58,769 nt of DNA, taken from assembly GCA_025800125.1 (NCBI GenBank), contig JAOXSF010000093.1:1-58769 (forward strand), given 5' to 3'. Numbering within the stretch: position 1 is the first letter of the stretch; every line of letters starts with the position of its first letter. Origin of the DNA: Marinobacterium sp. GTDB taxonomy: Bacteria > Pseudomonadota > Gammaproteobacteria > Pseudomonadales > Balneatricaceae. This document shows, in pieces, positions 1 to 8,598 of this stretch. The notes below the pieces were generated by a model. The model was given only the letters and a program-made list of their open reading frames with translations, had not been told where the DNA came from and searched no databases. A program made the position numbers and the translations under genes.

Positions 1-100
1 TATCCGTCAGCAGGGGATTATTAAGCTACGGGCCGAAGGACTGTCGGTTCCTGCCAATGGAGGCTTGCGTAAGTCCGGTCACGAACCGGCAGCAGCCTGA
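1..100 (+). CDS. tnpB: TnpB C-terminal end (IS200/IS605 family), 5'-truncated by window
   Basis: The frame that is open from base 2 to the TGA at 98-100 encodes a tail beginning IRQQGIIKLRAEG and ending GLRKSGHEPAAA. This is the typical extreme C-terminus of IS1341/OrfB-type TnpB proteins, just after the last RuvC motif. TnpB is an RNA-guided nuclease encoded by IS200/IS605 elements; the catalytic part lies off the window to the left, so whether this copy is intact cannot be judged. A second, decayed copy of the same element type lies at 18868-19303, and the two are nearly identical over the last ~110 bases. The identification rests on recalled family sequence and on this internal repeat. Confidence 0.75.
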   Translation, partial: IRQQGIIKLRAEGLSVPANGGLRKSGHEPAAA

Positions 101-141
101 GAAGTTGGAAGCCTCGCCCGTCAGGGCGGGGAGCAGTCACC
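101..141 (+). mobile_element. Right end of IS200/IS605-type element (omega-RNA 3' hairpin)
   Basis: Just after the tnpB stop, CTCGCCC (113-119) pairs with GGGCGGG (124-130), followed by GAGCAGTCA. This hairpin plus GAGCAGTCA is the usual right end of IS605-OrfB elements and the 3' end of the omega RNA that guides TnpB. The same hairpin is at 19266-19291. The element end overlaps the stop codon of the aminotransferase on the other strand. Confidence 0.7.
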
Positions 142-1342
142 CTGTTTTCTGCAACGGTTGTTTACGCAGTACTGTTGCTAACCCTTCGCTTATCCGTTGC
201 AGGTTGTGTCTATTGAGGCCGGACAGGTTTATGCGCCCGCCAGCACCTACATAGATACCCTGTTGCTGTGCCAGTGTTGCCTGCTGTGTGGTGCTGAGTT
301 GCAGATAGCTGAACAGCCCGTGTTGCTGGCCTAGTGGTCGGGTTAGTTGTGGTGGTAGCTGGTGCTGTTGCAGATGTTGTTGTAGTTGTTGTCGTTGACG
401 GTCGATGCGATGGCGATTCCCATTGAGTTCCAGTTGCCACAGGCTACGCAGCTCTGTGCTGTCCATTATGGTGGCAACAATCGCTGCACCGTGGTCCGGC
501 GGCATATAGTAATTGCTGCAGATACGGTTGATCGCTTCCTGGCGCACTTTGGCTGTCAGCGCTGCGTTTTCGCTGTGAATCATCAATGCGCCGGTGCGTT
601 CATTGTAGAGTCCGAAGGTTTTTGAGCAGGAATAACAGCATAGCCACTGTGAGTGATACTGGTTGATAATCGCCAGCGGTTGGCTATCGGCCTGTAAGTT
701 GGTTGCCAGGCCATGGTAAGCAAGGTCCAGCAGGGGCAATGCTCGGCGTTCAGCGAGCAATTGAGCGAGTTGGTGCCATTGCTCAGGTGTAGGGTCACAG
801 CCGGTTGGGTTGTGGCCTGCGACTTGCAAGAGTACGGTATCGCCTGCGTTTGCTTGCTGTAAATCTTGCAGCATAGCAGTAAAGTCGAGTTGTCCCTGCT
901 CCAGGTAGCGGTAGCTCGTTACATTAAGGCCTGCTGCTGGGAAAATGGCGTGATGGGTGACCCAGGGCGGGTCTGATAACCAGAGTTTACCGCCAGGCTG
1001 AATCCGGTTGATCAGATCACCCGCGACACGTAGCGCACCGGTGCCGCCCGGGGTTTGAAGTACCGCCAGTTGGGAGCTGCCTGCTTGTTCGGGACACAGC
1101 AGTTTGCTGATCACTTCATTAAAGCGGCTGCGCCCGGCTGGGCCCAGGTAAGCTTTGCTCTGATGCTGGCGTTGTAACCAGTGTTCGGCCTGACTAACCG
1201 CCTGCATTACCGGGGTCTGGCCTCTGGGGTCACGTAGAATGCCAATTCCCAGATCAATTTTGTCCTGGCGTGGATCGGCCTGAAAAGCTGCCATGACCCT
1301 GAATATAGGGTCAACGGGGCTGACGCTGATCGTTTCGAACAT
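137..1342 (-). CDS. Aspartate/aromatic amino acid aminotransferase (class I, PLP)
   Basis: This 401-residue class-I aminotransferase transfers the amino group of aspartate, tyrosine or phenylalanine to 2-oxoglutarate using PLP in the cytoplasm. HNPTG lies at 177-181, the PLP-pyridine Asp at 206 and the Schiff-base lysine K241 in SCSKTFGLYNER, as in AspC/TyrB. I chose the start at 1342 because GGAGGG sits six bases upstream; a longer reading frame to 1393 adds a non-homologous leader. Length matches the family (396-400). The last residues (RKQPLQKTG) run past the normal C-terminus, and the TGA stop is the complement of the TCA in the adjoining IS right end, so the insertion appears to have replaced the native stop. 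AspC cannot be separated from TyrB by eye. Confidence 0.9.
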   Translation of the reverse strand: MFETISVSPVDPIFRVMAAFQADPRQDKIDLGIGILRDPRGQTPVMQAVSQAEHWLQRQHQSKAYLGPAGRSRFNEVISKLLCPEQAGSSQLAVLQTPGGTGALRVAGDLINRIQPGGKLWLSDPPWVTHHAIFPAAGLNVTSYRYLEQGQLDFTAMLQDLQQANAGDTVLLQVAGHNPTGCDPTPEQWHQLAQLLAERRALPLLDLAYHGLATNLQADSQPLAIINQYHSQWLCCYSCSKTFGLYNERTGALMIHSENAALTAKVRQEAINRICSNYYMPPDHGAAIVATIMDSTELRSLWQLELNGNRHRIDRQRQQLQQHLQQHQLPPQLTRPLGQQHGLFSYLQLSTTQQATLAQQQGIYVGAGGRINLSGLNRHNLQRISEGLATVLRKQPLQKTG

Positions 1343-1414
1343 GGTGAACCCTCCGTGTCTATGATGAGTCCGCCTGTAGCAGGCACAGTGCATGCTACAG
1401 GCGGTCTTTATCGG

Positions 1415-3070
1415 TCAGACCGGGAGATCTCTTTCTGGTTCGTCATCACCCATGTTTTCCTCTGCCGGATGGTATTTAACGTGGCAGATATGGTGTGGAA
1501 TGCTGAGCGAATTAAAGAGATGGAGCCAGCGCTTCTGGCTGGCCTGCAGGCTATCACCAGGGCCCTTGACTTCAATAAGCTGCCAGTCTGGCTGGTGGGT
1601 GTCGTTGCACCACAGAAACAGATCTGGCCAGCCACTACGGTAGTGTTGGCAGTCAAATGCCAGTTGGCGTAGCAAGGCTATCAGCTGGTTGCGTGGTATA
1701 CAGTAAATGGCTTGCTGTAGTACTTCAAAGTCCAGCTTCCAGCTGACAAAACTGTTGTGAATGCCCTGTTTCTGTTGCCAGCGCTGTAGCAGCAGCGCCG
1801 ACAGGTTGTCGTGTTGTTCAAGCCCTCTAAAACAATCGGTGAACAATGTCTGCCGACGTTGAAAGAAGTCCGGGCTGTGCAGATCCAGTGGCCCACGCTG
1901 GAATGGGTGGCTGAAGGCTCCCGGCAGGTCGGCAAAAATCACGTCCCAGCACAACAGGCCAAAGAGTGCGCAGGGTAGTTCATTTTCACACCAGACCCCT
2001 TGCCAGCCTTGCTGCTGATAGTGCTGTAACACCAGGCGTTCGATGCGGTCGGTATGGTGTAAAGCTATAGGGATGCTCAGCTGTTGTTCTGGCCATGTCT
2101 GTTTCTTGCGTGGTACAGCCGGCCCTCCAAGTTGTCGTCTTAGTCGGGGCAGGAAGCTTTCAGCGAATGACTGTTCGGTAACATCTAAAGGGGTGGCTGC
2201 GATCTGCTGGCAGTGTTGTAGCGCCTGTTCTGGTTGTTGCCTGGCCAGAATGCGTACGGTTCGCTCACGTGCCGGTGGTTGCTGGCTAAGGTGGTAGCAA
2301 TGAAGTGCTTCTTCCAGCCGTTGTTGGCGTTCCAGTTCCCGGCCCAGTCGGTATATGCGCCGTTGTAGAGCCGGTAGCATGGGAACTTCAGTTGCAGGCA
2401 GAAATTGCCGCAGGGCTTCAGTGTCAGGTAATGATTCTCCTGTATCCAGAGCCTGTAGCAGTTTCTCCAGTTGTAGCAATAGCCGTGGCTGTTCTGGGTG
2501 CTGAAATAACCGATTAGCTGTTGTCAGTGGGTAGTTTTCATAGCGTTGTCGTCCCAGATCGCGAAGTACAAAGGCACTGAGATCCTGCTGTAGATTGCCG
2601 AAGTAGAACAGGCTGAGAAGTGCAGCCAGCTGAGTGTCCGGCTTTTGCCAGACATCAAATACCAGCTCCAGGGGTTGTGCAGTGCTGATCAGGTGTTTGA
2701 CCAGTGCATCCCTGCGTTTCCCCTGTGCGCCCTGTTTACGCAGTTCAGGCACGGTCAGTAGCGCGCATTGTACTGTCACATCAAGAGGAGGGTTAATGGC
2801 CAGCAGGCCGTGCTCTGCCAGTGCTTGTGCAGCTTCGTTCAGTTTGTCTATCTCAGGGTAGTGCAGACGATCACAACGAAAAAACGTCCCTTTGCGACAG
2901 ACCAGTCGAACAAAGAGCTGCTGGGCGTTTTGTGGACACTGCTTGAAAGCTTTTAGTTGTGCGTGTGCGTAATCTGGTAACAGATCATCGTATAGCTTCA
3001 GGCTGTGGTCCATCAGGGCCTGGAAATTAGTCAGGTAATAATTATCGGGTAGGTCTGCTTCAGGCTGCAT
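1415..3070 (-). CDS. VRR-NUC nuclease, bacterial FAN1-type
   Basis: The 551-residue protein has a C-terminal VRR-NUC domain of the PD-(D/E)xK superfamily: PDLFLW with D483, then IEVKGPGD with E500 and K502, then the QxxWL helix. A long helical N-terminal and central region matches bacterial FAN1 proteins, structure-specific 5'-flap nucleases linked to interstrand-crosslink repair. All three expected catalytic residues are present, so it should be active. It lies 72 bases from the aminotransferase start on the same strand and could be cotranscribed with it. The name is based on domain order and motifs; the biological role here is inferred. Confidence 0.85.
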   Translation of the reverse strand: MQPEADLPDNYYLTNFQALMDHSLKLYDDLLPDYAHAQLKAFKQCPQNAQQLFVRLVCRKGTFFRCDRLHYPEIDKLNEAAQALAEHGLLAINPPLDVTVQCALLTVPELRKQGAQGKRRDALVKHLISTAQPLELVFDVWQKPDTQLAALLSLFYFGNLQQDLSAFVLRDLGRQRYENYPLTTANRLFQHPEQPRLLLQLEKLLQALDTGESLPDTEALRQFLPATEVPMLPALQRRIYRLGRELERQQRLEEALHCYHLSQQPPARERTVRILARQQPEQALQHCQQIAATPLDVTEQSFAESFLPRLRRQLGGPAVPRKKQTWPEQQLSIPIALHHTDRIERLVLQHYQQQGWQGVWCENELPCALFGLLCWDVIFADLPGAFSHPFQRGPLDLHSPDFFQRRQTLFTDCFRGLEQHDNLSALLLQRWQQKQGIHNSFVSWKLDFEVLQQAIYCIPRNQLIALLRQLAFDCQHYRSGWPDLFLWCNDTHQPDWQLIEVKGPGDSLQASQKRWLHLFNSLSIPHHICHVKYHPAEENMGDDEPERDLPV

Positions 3071-3222
3071 GGTTTCTGGCTATCAGTGTACCTGTTGGCT
3101 GGCAGGTGCTCAGTGTTGTGGTTGTTGTCATTAAAGGGTCACGGCAAGCGGTCATTTTGTGCGCAACAGCAAGCGTATATCGCATCGCTATTTATCATAT
3201 AGCATCAACCGGGAGAGTTGAG

Positions 3223-3588
3223 ATGTATAGAGCACAGAACCGTTTTCCTGAAGCCGTTCAGCAGCAGCTGGAAGAGAGCGAAGTGCGGCTCTATGACAGG
3301 GAAGTAAAACTGACTATTGGTCTGCTGCATGAGGCTGAGCGTTGTACAGAGCGGCGTTGGTTTCAGGGGGCGCTGGCGCTTACAGGTACTCATCTGATCG
3401 CTTACGCCAAGCAGATGGAGCTGTTCCATATCAGCTTGCAGGAGATTCGTGACCGTCATCTGAAATTTAATGCTGATAACCCAGCCTGTCTGTCCGTTAC
3501 AACGCCGCGCCAGCAGGGTCAACCCGCAATGGAGGTGCGCTTCTATACCGCCCAGGCGGAGCGTTACCGTTCTTTGCTGGAAGGGTGA
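3223..3588 (+). CDS. Conserved small protein of unknown function
   Basis: The product is 121 residues, starting MYRAQNRFPEAV after a GGGAGAG ribosome site; the frame is open further upstream, but that leader is low-complexity and lacks a site. It has no signal peptide or membrane segment. The centre (WFQGALALTGTHLIAYAKQMELFHISLQEI) alternates short strands and an amphipathic helix, loosely reminiscent of PH/GRAM-like folds, but I do not recognise a family. It is convergent with the diguanylate cyclase gene (13-base gap) and divergent from the FAN1 gene. Confidence 0.65.
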   Translation: MYRAQNRFPEAVQQQLEESEVRLYDREVKLTIGLLHEAERCTERRWFQGALALTGTHLIAYAKQMELFHISLQEIRDRHLKFNADNPACLSVTTPRQQGQPAMEVRFYTAQAERYRSLLEG

Positions 3589-3601
3589 ACATAACGTCAG
3601 G

Positions 3602-5068
3602 TCAGCCGGACTCGACCCGGTTACGACCCCTGTGTTTGGCGCGATACAGAGCCTGATCTGCACGGGAAAATAATTGACTGCTGGTGTCTTTCGGTTGGGT
3701 CTGGCTGACACCGGCACTGAGTGTTATTTGTATCGCAGCCTTGTACTCTGAGTGAGAATCCTCATCCAGAATCGGAGTGGCTTCTATGTTCTGGCGTATT
3801 TTTTCGGCCAGTTGTACGGCTTGCTCTGTTGTGCAATCACGGGCCAGCACAGCAAACTCTTCACCACCCCAGCGGCATAGAATATCGCTACTACGTATCT
3901 GATCACCGATGCGCTGGCTGATTTGGCGAATGACCGCATCACCAGTGCTATGGCCATATTGATCATTGATTCGCTTGAAGTGGTCTATATCCAGCAGAAT
4001 CAGTGAAAAGGGTTGCTGATTGCGCTGGTAGTACTGAAAGGCCTGGGCCAGGCTCTGGTCAAAGTACTGTCGGTTGCCCAACCCACTAAGTTTGTCGGTG
4101 CTGGCCAGTTGTTCCAGTCGCAGGTGAAACCCGTTGATTGTACTGGCAATGACGGTGGCGATAACCAGTACCACCAGGGTGCCGATTGCCATGTTCATAA
4201 ACAGGCTCTGACGGATCGGTGCAATTGCTTCGGATTCTTTTAACTCAATCAGCAGATACCACTTTAATTCTGGCAGATACCGGCTGGTTAACAGCATCAG
4301 TTCACCGTCCTTTTCATAAGTGAAGGTGCTGTGTTGCTGTTTTAGCAGTGCTGGGGCAATGGCGTTGATACCGGGTTGTTCTTTGATGGACAGGCCACGC
4401 ATGTCGGTTTGTTGAGAGTGCAGCTTTATAAGGCCTTGCTGATCAACAAAATAGATTGTACGGCGAAAGTCCTGTTGGTAGCGCTGTATCAGTTGTTGCA
4501 CGGAATCTAGCCCCAGACCTACACCGGTCACGCCGAGAAAGTGGCCATCGTAGTCCAGCATTCGATAGTTGATATAAACCGTCAGGGCAGATTCCTGTTC
4601 GCGATTGTAGTCAAGATTTACTTCATAAGGAGATGACATGTCACGTACCCGCCAGAACCACTGATCAGCCAGGTCTTCAGGGTTAACCTGACGGGACAGG
4701 CCTGTGAAGTGGTAGTAATTGAGCGTACGTGCCGAAATAAAGTAACTGCTGAACGCATTGTAGCGCTGGCGAATTTCGTCCAGGTAGCGCCGCATCTGCT
4801 CGGGGTTCTGCTCGCCGTCGAGTACCCAGTCACGAAGGAAGGTATCCTGGGCCATCAATGATGATACAAAAATAGGCCGCAGTAAATCGGCTTGAATTTC
4901 AGCAAAAATCGTATGTGAGGAGAGCGGTAACTCGTTACTGATGATGGAGTCACGAATAGCCTGACGGGAGATCTGATAGTTGGTCAGACTGGTTGTTACA
5001 AAACCGGCAATCAGTACCAGTACTACCACTGCTATCACTCGATAGCGTGAACTCAGCCGGCTTTCCAT
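3602..5068 (-). CDS. Membrane diguanylate cyclase with periplasmic Cache sensor
   Basis: This 488-residue protein should make c-di-GMP from two GTP at the inner membrane. An N-terminal membrane helix (RYRVIAVVVLVLIAGF) is followed by ~250 periplasmic residues of Cache type, a second helix (MNMAIGTLVVLVIATVIA), then a C-terminal GGDEF domain. The active-site signature is GGEEF in RWGGEEFAV, and RSSD lies five residues before it, so the inhibitory I-site (RxxD) is present and product inhibition is expected. GAGGA eight bases upstream supports the start at 5068; the frame extends to a TTG at 5101. The ligand of the Cache domain is unknown. It is probably monocistronic. Confidence 0.9.
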   Translation of the reverse strand: MESRLSSRYRVIAVVVLVLIAGFVTTSLTNYQISRQAIRDSIISNELPLSSHTIFAEIQADLLRPIFVSSLMAQDTFLRDWVLDGEQNPEQMRRYLDEIRQRYNAFSSYFISARTLNYYHFTGLSRQVNPEDLADQWFWRVRDMSSPYEVNLDYNREQESALTVYINYRMLDYDGHFLGVTGVGLGLDSVQQLIQRYQQDFRRTIYFVDQQGLIKLHSQQTDMRGLSIKEQPGINAIAPALLKQQHSTFTYEKDGELMLLTSRYLPELKWYLLIELKESEAIAPIRQSLFMNMAIGTLVVLVIATVIASTINGFHLRLEQLASTDKLSGLGNRQYFDQSLAQAFQYYQRNQQPFSLILLDIDHFKRINDQYGHSTGDAVIRQISQRIGDQIRSSDILCRWGGEEFAVLARDCTTEQAVQLAEKIRQNIEATPILDEDSHSEYKAAIQITLSAGVSQTQPKDTSSQLFSRADQALYRAKHRGRNRVESG

Positions 5069-5264
5069 CAGGCATGTCCTCAGATTGTCAGATTCAGTCA
5101 AGGGTGCAGCCTTGCGATTTTGAGGGGCAAGACTGCCAGAGTTATACCCTTACAGGCAAGTGGGGAATTTATGGAAGGTGGTCTTGTCTGTATTGCTATA
5201 TAGAAAACGGTTGTCTGGTCTGCTGCTGTTTTCTGGTTGGTTATGCCTTGTTGTGGATGCTTAT

Positions 5265-5394
5265 TATAGGTGGTGTATCTGTTTATAGGTGCTGTATCTG
5301 TTTGTAGGTGCTGTACCTGTTATAGGTGCTGTACCTGTTTATAGGTTATAGGCGCTACTGTACCCGTTACAGATGCTGTACCTGAGGTTGTTTC
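5265..5394 (+). repeat. Imperfect ~19-bp tandem repeat upstream of the subtilase gene
   Basis: About six degenerate copies of a unit close to ATAGGTGCTGTACCTGTTT run head to tail (for example 5265-5284, 5285-5303, 5304-5321, 5322-5340), with the last two broken by small insertions. There are no unique spacers, so it is not a CRISPR array. It fills the space between the diguanylate cyclase start (divergent) and the subtilase start at 5421, so it could change promoter spacing if copy number varies. Confidence 0.75.
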
Positions 5395-5420
5395 AGCAGG
5401 GCGTGTCAAGAGGGCTTTTC

Positions 5421-6836
5421 ATGCGCGTTGTGCGTTATTTGCTGTCTGCCTGTCTGTTCTTTGCTGTAACAGCGCCATCATGGGCAGGATTTAGTGACCC
5501 GTTGTTAGCACGCAGTGGGAGTTGGGGGCAGCCATATGCTGACCAGTGGGGGCTGTTTGCTGTGAAGGCGTTTGAAGCCGGGAGCGTTCAGCCTTACTTT
5601 GCACCGCGATCATTGCAACCTGTGGTTGTTGCCCTGATTGATACGGGTGTTGATTATCGACACCCGGAGTTACCTGAACGCCAGTTCTGGCGTAACCCTC
5701 ATGAACGAGCCGACGGGCTGGACAATGATGGCAATGGCTATGTGGATGATCTGATTGGCTGGGATTTTGTTAATGACCGTCAACAGCCCTGGGATGATCA
5801 TGGTCATGGTACTCATGTCGCGGGCATTATGGCAGCGGCAGGTGACAATGCCAGGGGAATTGCGGGGGTAGCGCCTAATATTCGGCTGATGGTACTGAAG
5901 GCATTGAATAGTGCCGGGTATGGGCGTGGTAGTGATATTGCGCAGGCGATCCGATATGCGGTAGACCAGGGAGCTCAGTTGATTCATCTCAGTCTGGGAG
6001 GGCAGCCGCCTGGTGTGCTGGAAAAACAGGCATTGAAATATGCCCGTCAGGCTGGGCGTTTAGTGGTGGTGGCTGCGGGCAACCAGGCGGAGCAAATTTT
6101 GGATAGAGGTTATGAGTACGCTGAAGGCGTACTGGTGATCGGTGCTGTGACGCCTGATCTCCAGCGAGCGTTATTTTCAGACTGGGGTATGCGGCTTGAT
6201 CTGGTCGCACCCGGTGTAGATATTTTATCGCTACGGGCATTCGGCAGCGATTTTTTGCAGCGTGATGATGAGGTCGGTTATCGACCCGGTGAAGCTTTTA
6301 TCGGGCGTGATTATTACCGTGCCAGTGGTAGCTCCTTTGCTGCGCCTTTTGCCACAGCGGCTGCAGCAGTGTTATTGGGAGTGCGTCCAGAACTGAAGGC
6401 TGTTGAGCTGGCAAGGATACTGAGACAGTCGGCCCAGCCGTTGGGGCCGAAAGGCGATGACCAGCACTTCGGGGCCGGGTTATTAAACCTTGCCGGGGCA
6501 TTGCGACAGTCGTCGCAGTTCTATATTAATGCCAGATTTACCGGTGCTAGCTGGCAACCGCAGCGAGGTCTGGTGCTTTATGGCAAGGCAGATGCCAGCC
6601 AGTTTATCCGGGCCGGACTGGCACTGATAGTTGAAAGCGAAGGCGGGTCAGGCAATCTCGAACAATGGCAGCCTCTTGCGGTAAAAGTATTGCGCCAGCG
6701 ACGTGAGGGTCCGTTGGCCGTTGTGCCCGAGGCAATGCTTCCTTCACGGGGGCGTTTTCGTATCCGGTTGACCGTCGAACATGCCAGTGGGCAACAGCGC
6801 CATAGCCTGTTGCATATTGAGCAGGCTGATGACTGA
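5421..6836 (+). CDS. Secreted subtilisin-like serine protease (S8 family)
   Basis: The product is 471 residues. The start at 5421 begins a clear Sec signal peptide (MRVVRYLLSACLFFAVTAPS, cleavage near WAG) and has AGAGGG upstream. The catalytic triad is complete: D74 in ALIDTGVD, H129 in HGHGTHVAG and S305 in GSSFAAP, with oxyanion N221 in VVAAGN. A DNDGNGYVDD segment (101-110) looks like a calcium-binding insertion. There is no long propeptide between the signal and the catalytic domain (~45 residues). A C-terminal beta-rich stretch of ~90 residues follows the protease domain. It should be exported and active. It leads a set with the following His-less paralogue and a lipoprotein, which suggests a shared envelope function. 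Confidence 0.92.
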   Translation: MRVVRYLLSACLFFAVTAPSWAGFSDPLLARSGSWGQPYADQWGLFAVKAFEAGSVQPYFAPRSLQPVVVALIDTGVDYRHPELPERQFWRNPHERADGLDNDGNGYVDDLIGWDFVNDRQQPWDDHGHGTHVAGIMAAAGDNARGIAGVAPNIRLMVLKALNSAGYGRGSDIAQAIRYAVDQGAQLIHLSLGGQPPGVLEKQALKYARQAGRLVVVAAGNQAEQILDRGYEYAEGVLVIGAVTPDLQRALFSDWGMRLDLVAPGVDILSLRAFGSDFLQRDDEVGYRPGEAFIGRDYYRASGSSFAAPFATAAAAVLLGVRPELKAVELARILRQSAQPLGPKGDDQHFGAGLLNLAGALRQSSQFYINARFTGASWQPQRGLVLYGKADASQFIRAGLALIVESEGGSGNLEQWQPLAVKVLRQRREGPLAVVPEAMLPSRGRFRIRLTVEHASGQQRHSLLHIEQADD

Positions 6837-6934
6837 TGATCACATAAAAGCTGTTGATTATATGAAGCTGTTGATCATATGAAGCTATGGCCCATGTGAG
6901 GCTGCTGATAAGAGCGCAGTTGCTGGTGAACAAC

Positions 6935-6982
6935 ATTAGTAATGAAGGGCATTGGTAATGAAGGGCATTAGTCATGAAGGGC
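6935..6982 (+). repeat. Three tandem 16-bp repeats between the two subtilase-like genes
   Basis: ATTAGTAATGAAGGGC, ATTGGTAATGAAGGGC and ATTAGTCATGAAGGGC follow each other directly in front of the second subtilase-like gene. Each unit carries an ATG and a GAAGGG ribosome-site-like sequence, so the start of the downstream gene is ambiguous. Just upstream (6848-6887) a second pair, GCTGTTGATTATATGAA and GCTGTTGATCATATGAA, is also duplicated. Confidence 0.75.
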
Positions 6983-6993
6983 AGTCGCTGGTT

Positions 6994-8598
6994 ATGAATA
7001 AAAGTATCAGGGTGATAGCGGCATTCAACACATTCAAAAGAATGCAGCGCTTGTTTGTTGTGTGCCTGACGCTTTTTATGATGATAATCAGAGCCGATAT
7101 TGCACGGGCAGAGCTTGCGCCATCATGGGTGGTTGAGTTGCCAGTCTGGCAGGATGCTGATCAGTGGGCGCGCAGTCATCAGTTGCCGGACTGGCAAAAG
7201 TATGGTGGGACAGGGGGGCAGCAGTTTCTGATCAGTCGCTTGAGTCCTTCAGTCTGGCAGCAGGTGCAGCGCTTGTGTCATGGTGATATTCGTTGCTGGG
7301 AAGATAGCTGTCAGCAAGTTCGTCGTGAAGTGCCCGGGGTAGAGTCTTTTACCAGGGAGGGGGCTGAGGGCTGGCTGGTGAGCCAGCCCCCTCCGTTAGA
7401 GTCTGCTCTGATGGGAGTACGTTGGGCTTGTGATGAACAGAGCTCTTTGCGTTGGCAAGGGCAGTCTGTTGCTCAGCCACATTGCTGGGCTGTTGAGCGG
7501 GGTATTGGTTGTGATGTCTGGCTAACAGAACTGGCGTTATTACAACCATATGTTTCTCGCGCGTTACTGGTGTTTGTGCCTGATCAGCAGCGTGATTTGC
7601 CAGCGGTCATCGTATTGGCGCAGCAGCTGGGGCTGGAGTTGCGAAGGCAATATGATCTACCGATGCTGTCGGGGCGGCTATGGCATCTGGTGGCTGCTAC
7701 AGAAACGCATTTTCAGCAGGCATACCAGCAGATAAAAGAACGTTATCCTGATGTTCTGATTCAGCCAGATTACCCGCTGTTTTCTCCTTTGTTACCTGCG
7801 CCCAGCCATCAGCTATTCATGCCTGTGACAAAGGCTGAGAGCCCTGTGTCAGTGCCTGTGGCGCTGATTGATACAGGTGTTGACCCATCTCTGGTACGGC
7901 AGTTGGTAAATAAACAGGATATGACTGGCATGGGGTATCAGGCTGGTGTCACCGGTTCGGTACAGGCGACAACCTTAAGTGCCTATTTACCTGATCTGAA
8001 ATTATCCAGCTATCAAGCCTGTCTGCCGGTGATGGGCAGGCCATTATGGGCTTCGTGCAGTAGTCTGGCGCTTGTTCGGGCACTGGATGGCGCCTTAACA
8101 GGGGGTAATCAGGTTATTCAGCTGGGGCCACAGGGGCAAATGGGTGACATTGTGCAGCATGCTTTACAGCAGGTGGTTGCACGTCAGGTCGTTATTGTGA
8201 CAGGAGCAGGTGATTCGGGCCCGGATATGCCAGTACTGGCACTGGCGCGTAGTTCACAGGTGCTGGCGGTGACTGCCATGAAATCAGCCGGGCAGCGACC
8301 CGCACATGCCGGTCAGGGGCAGCATGTTGTGGTGGCAGCGCCAGGAGGAAGTCCGCCTTCTGATATGGCAGCGTATAACGGTTTCTGGGTGGTTGGAACA
8401 TCGCTGGCGGCTGCAAGGGTTGCTGCTTTGATCGCTCATGTGCAGGCAGTGATACCACAATCGTTACCGCAGTTACAGCGCTTGTTGCGTGAAAGTAGTG
8501 ATAAGCCTCTGGGTGTGGCCGGACAGGAAGCGGGAGCACTTAACACTTGTCGATTCTGGCGTTTACTGGGACAGCGTTGTCCAGAGGAGAGCAGGTGA
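6994..8598 (+). CDS. Subtilase-like protein lacking the catalytic His motif (probable pseudoprotease)
   Basis: From the ATG at 6994 the product is 534 residues, with a signal-like hydrophobic segment (LFVVCLTLFMMII, cleavage near ARA). About 280 residues of unassigned N-terminal domain precede a degenerate S8 domain: D293 in ALIDTGVD and S470 in VVGTSLAAARVAAL are kept, but there is no HGTHVAG-like motif between them, and the oxyanion Asn position reads AGDSG. Hydrolysis is therefore unlikely; a binding, inhibitory or chaperone role toward the upstream protease is possible but only inferred. TTG and ATG codons at 6952 and 6958, and an ATG at 7042, are alternative starts. It overlaps the next gene by four bases. 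Confidence 0.8.
   Translation: MNKSIRVIAAFNTFKRMQRLFVVCLTLFMMIIRADIARAELAPSWVVELPVWQDADQWARSHQLPDWQKYGGTGGQQFLISRLSPSVWQQVQRLCHGDIRCWEDSCQQVRREVPGVESFTREGAEGWLVSQPPPLESALMGVRWACDEQSSLRWQGQSVAQPHCWAVERGIGCDVWLTELALLQPYVSRALLVFVPDQQRDLPAVIVLAQQLGLELRRQYDLPMLSGRLWHLVAATETHFQQAYQQIKERYPDVLIQPDYPLFSPLLPAPSHQLFMPVTKAESPVSVPVALIDTGVDPSLVRQLVNKQDMTGMGYQAGVTGSVQATTLSAYLPDLKLSSYQACLPVMGRPLWASCSSLALVRALDGALTGGNQVIQLGPQGQMGDIVQHALQQVVARQVVIVTGAGDSGPDMPVLALARSSQVLAVTAMKSAGQRPAHAGQGQHVVVAAPGGSPPSDMAAYNGFWVVGTSLAAARVAALIAHVQAVIPQSLPQLQRLLRESSDKPLGVAGQEAGALNTCRFWRLLGQRCPEESR

Noticed and set aside
5265..5394. CRISPR array
   Set aside because: The units are directly adjacent with no unique spacers and degenerate; no cas genes nearby.
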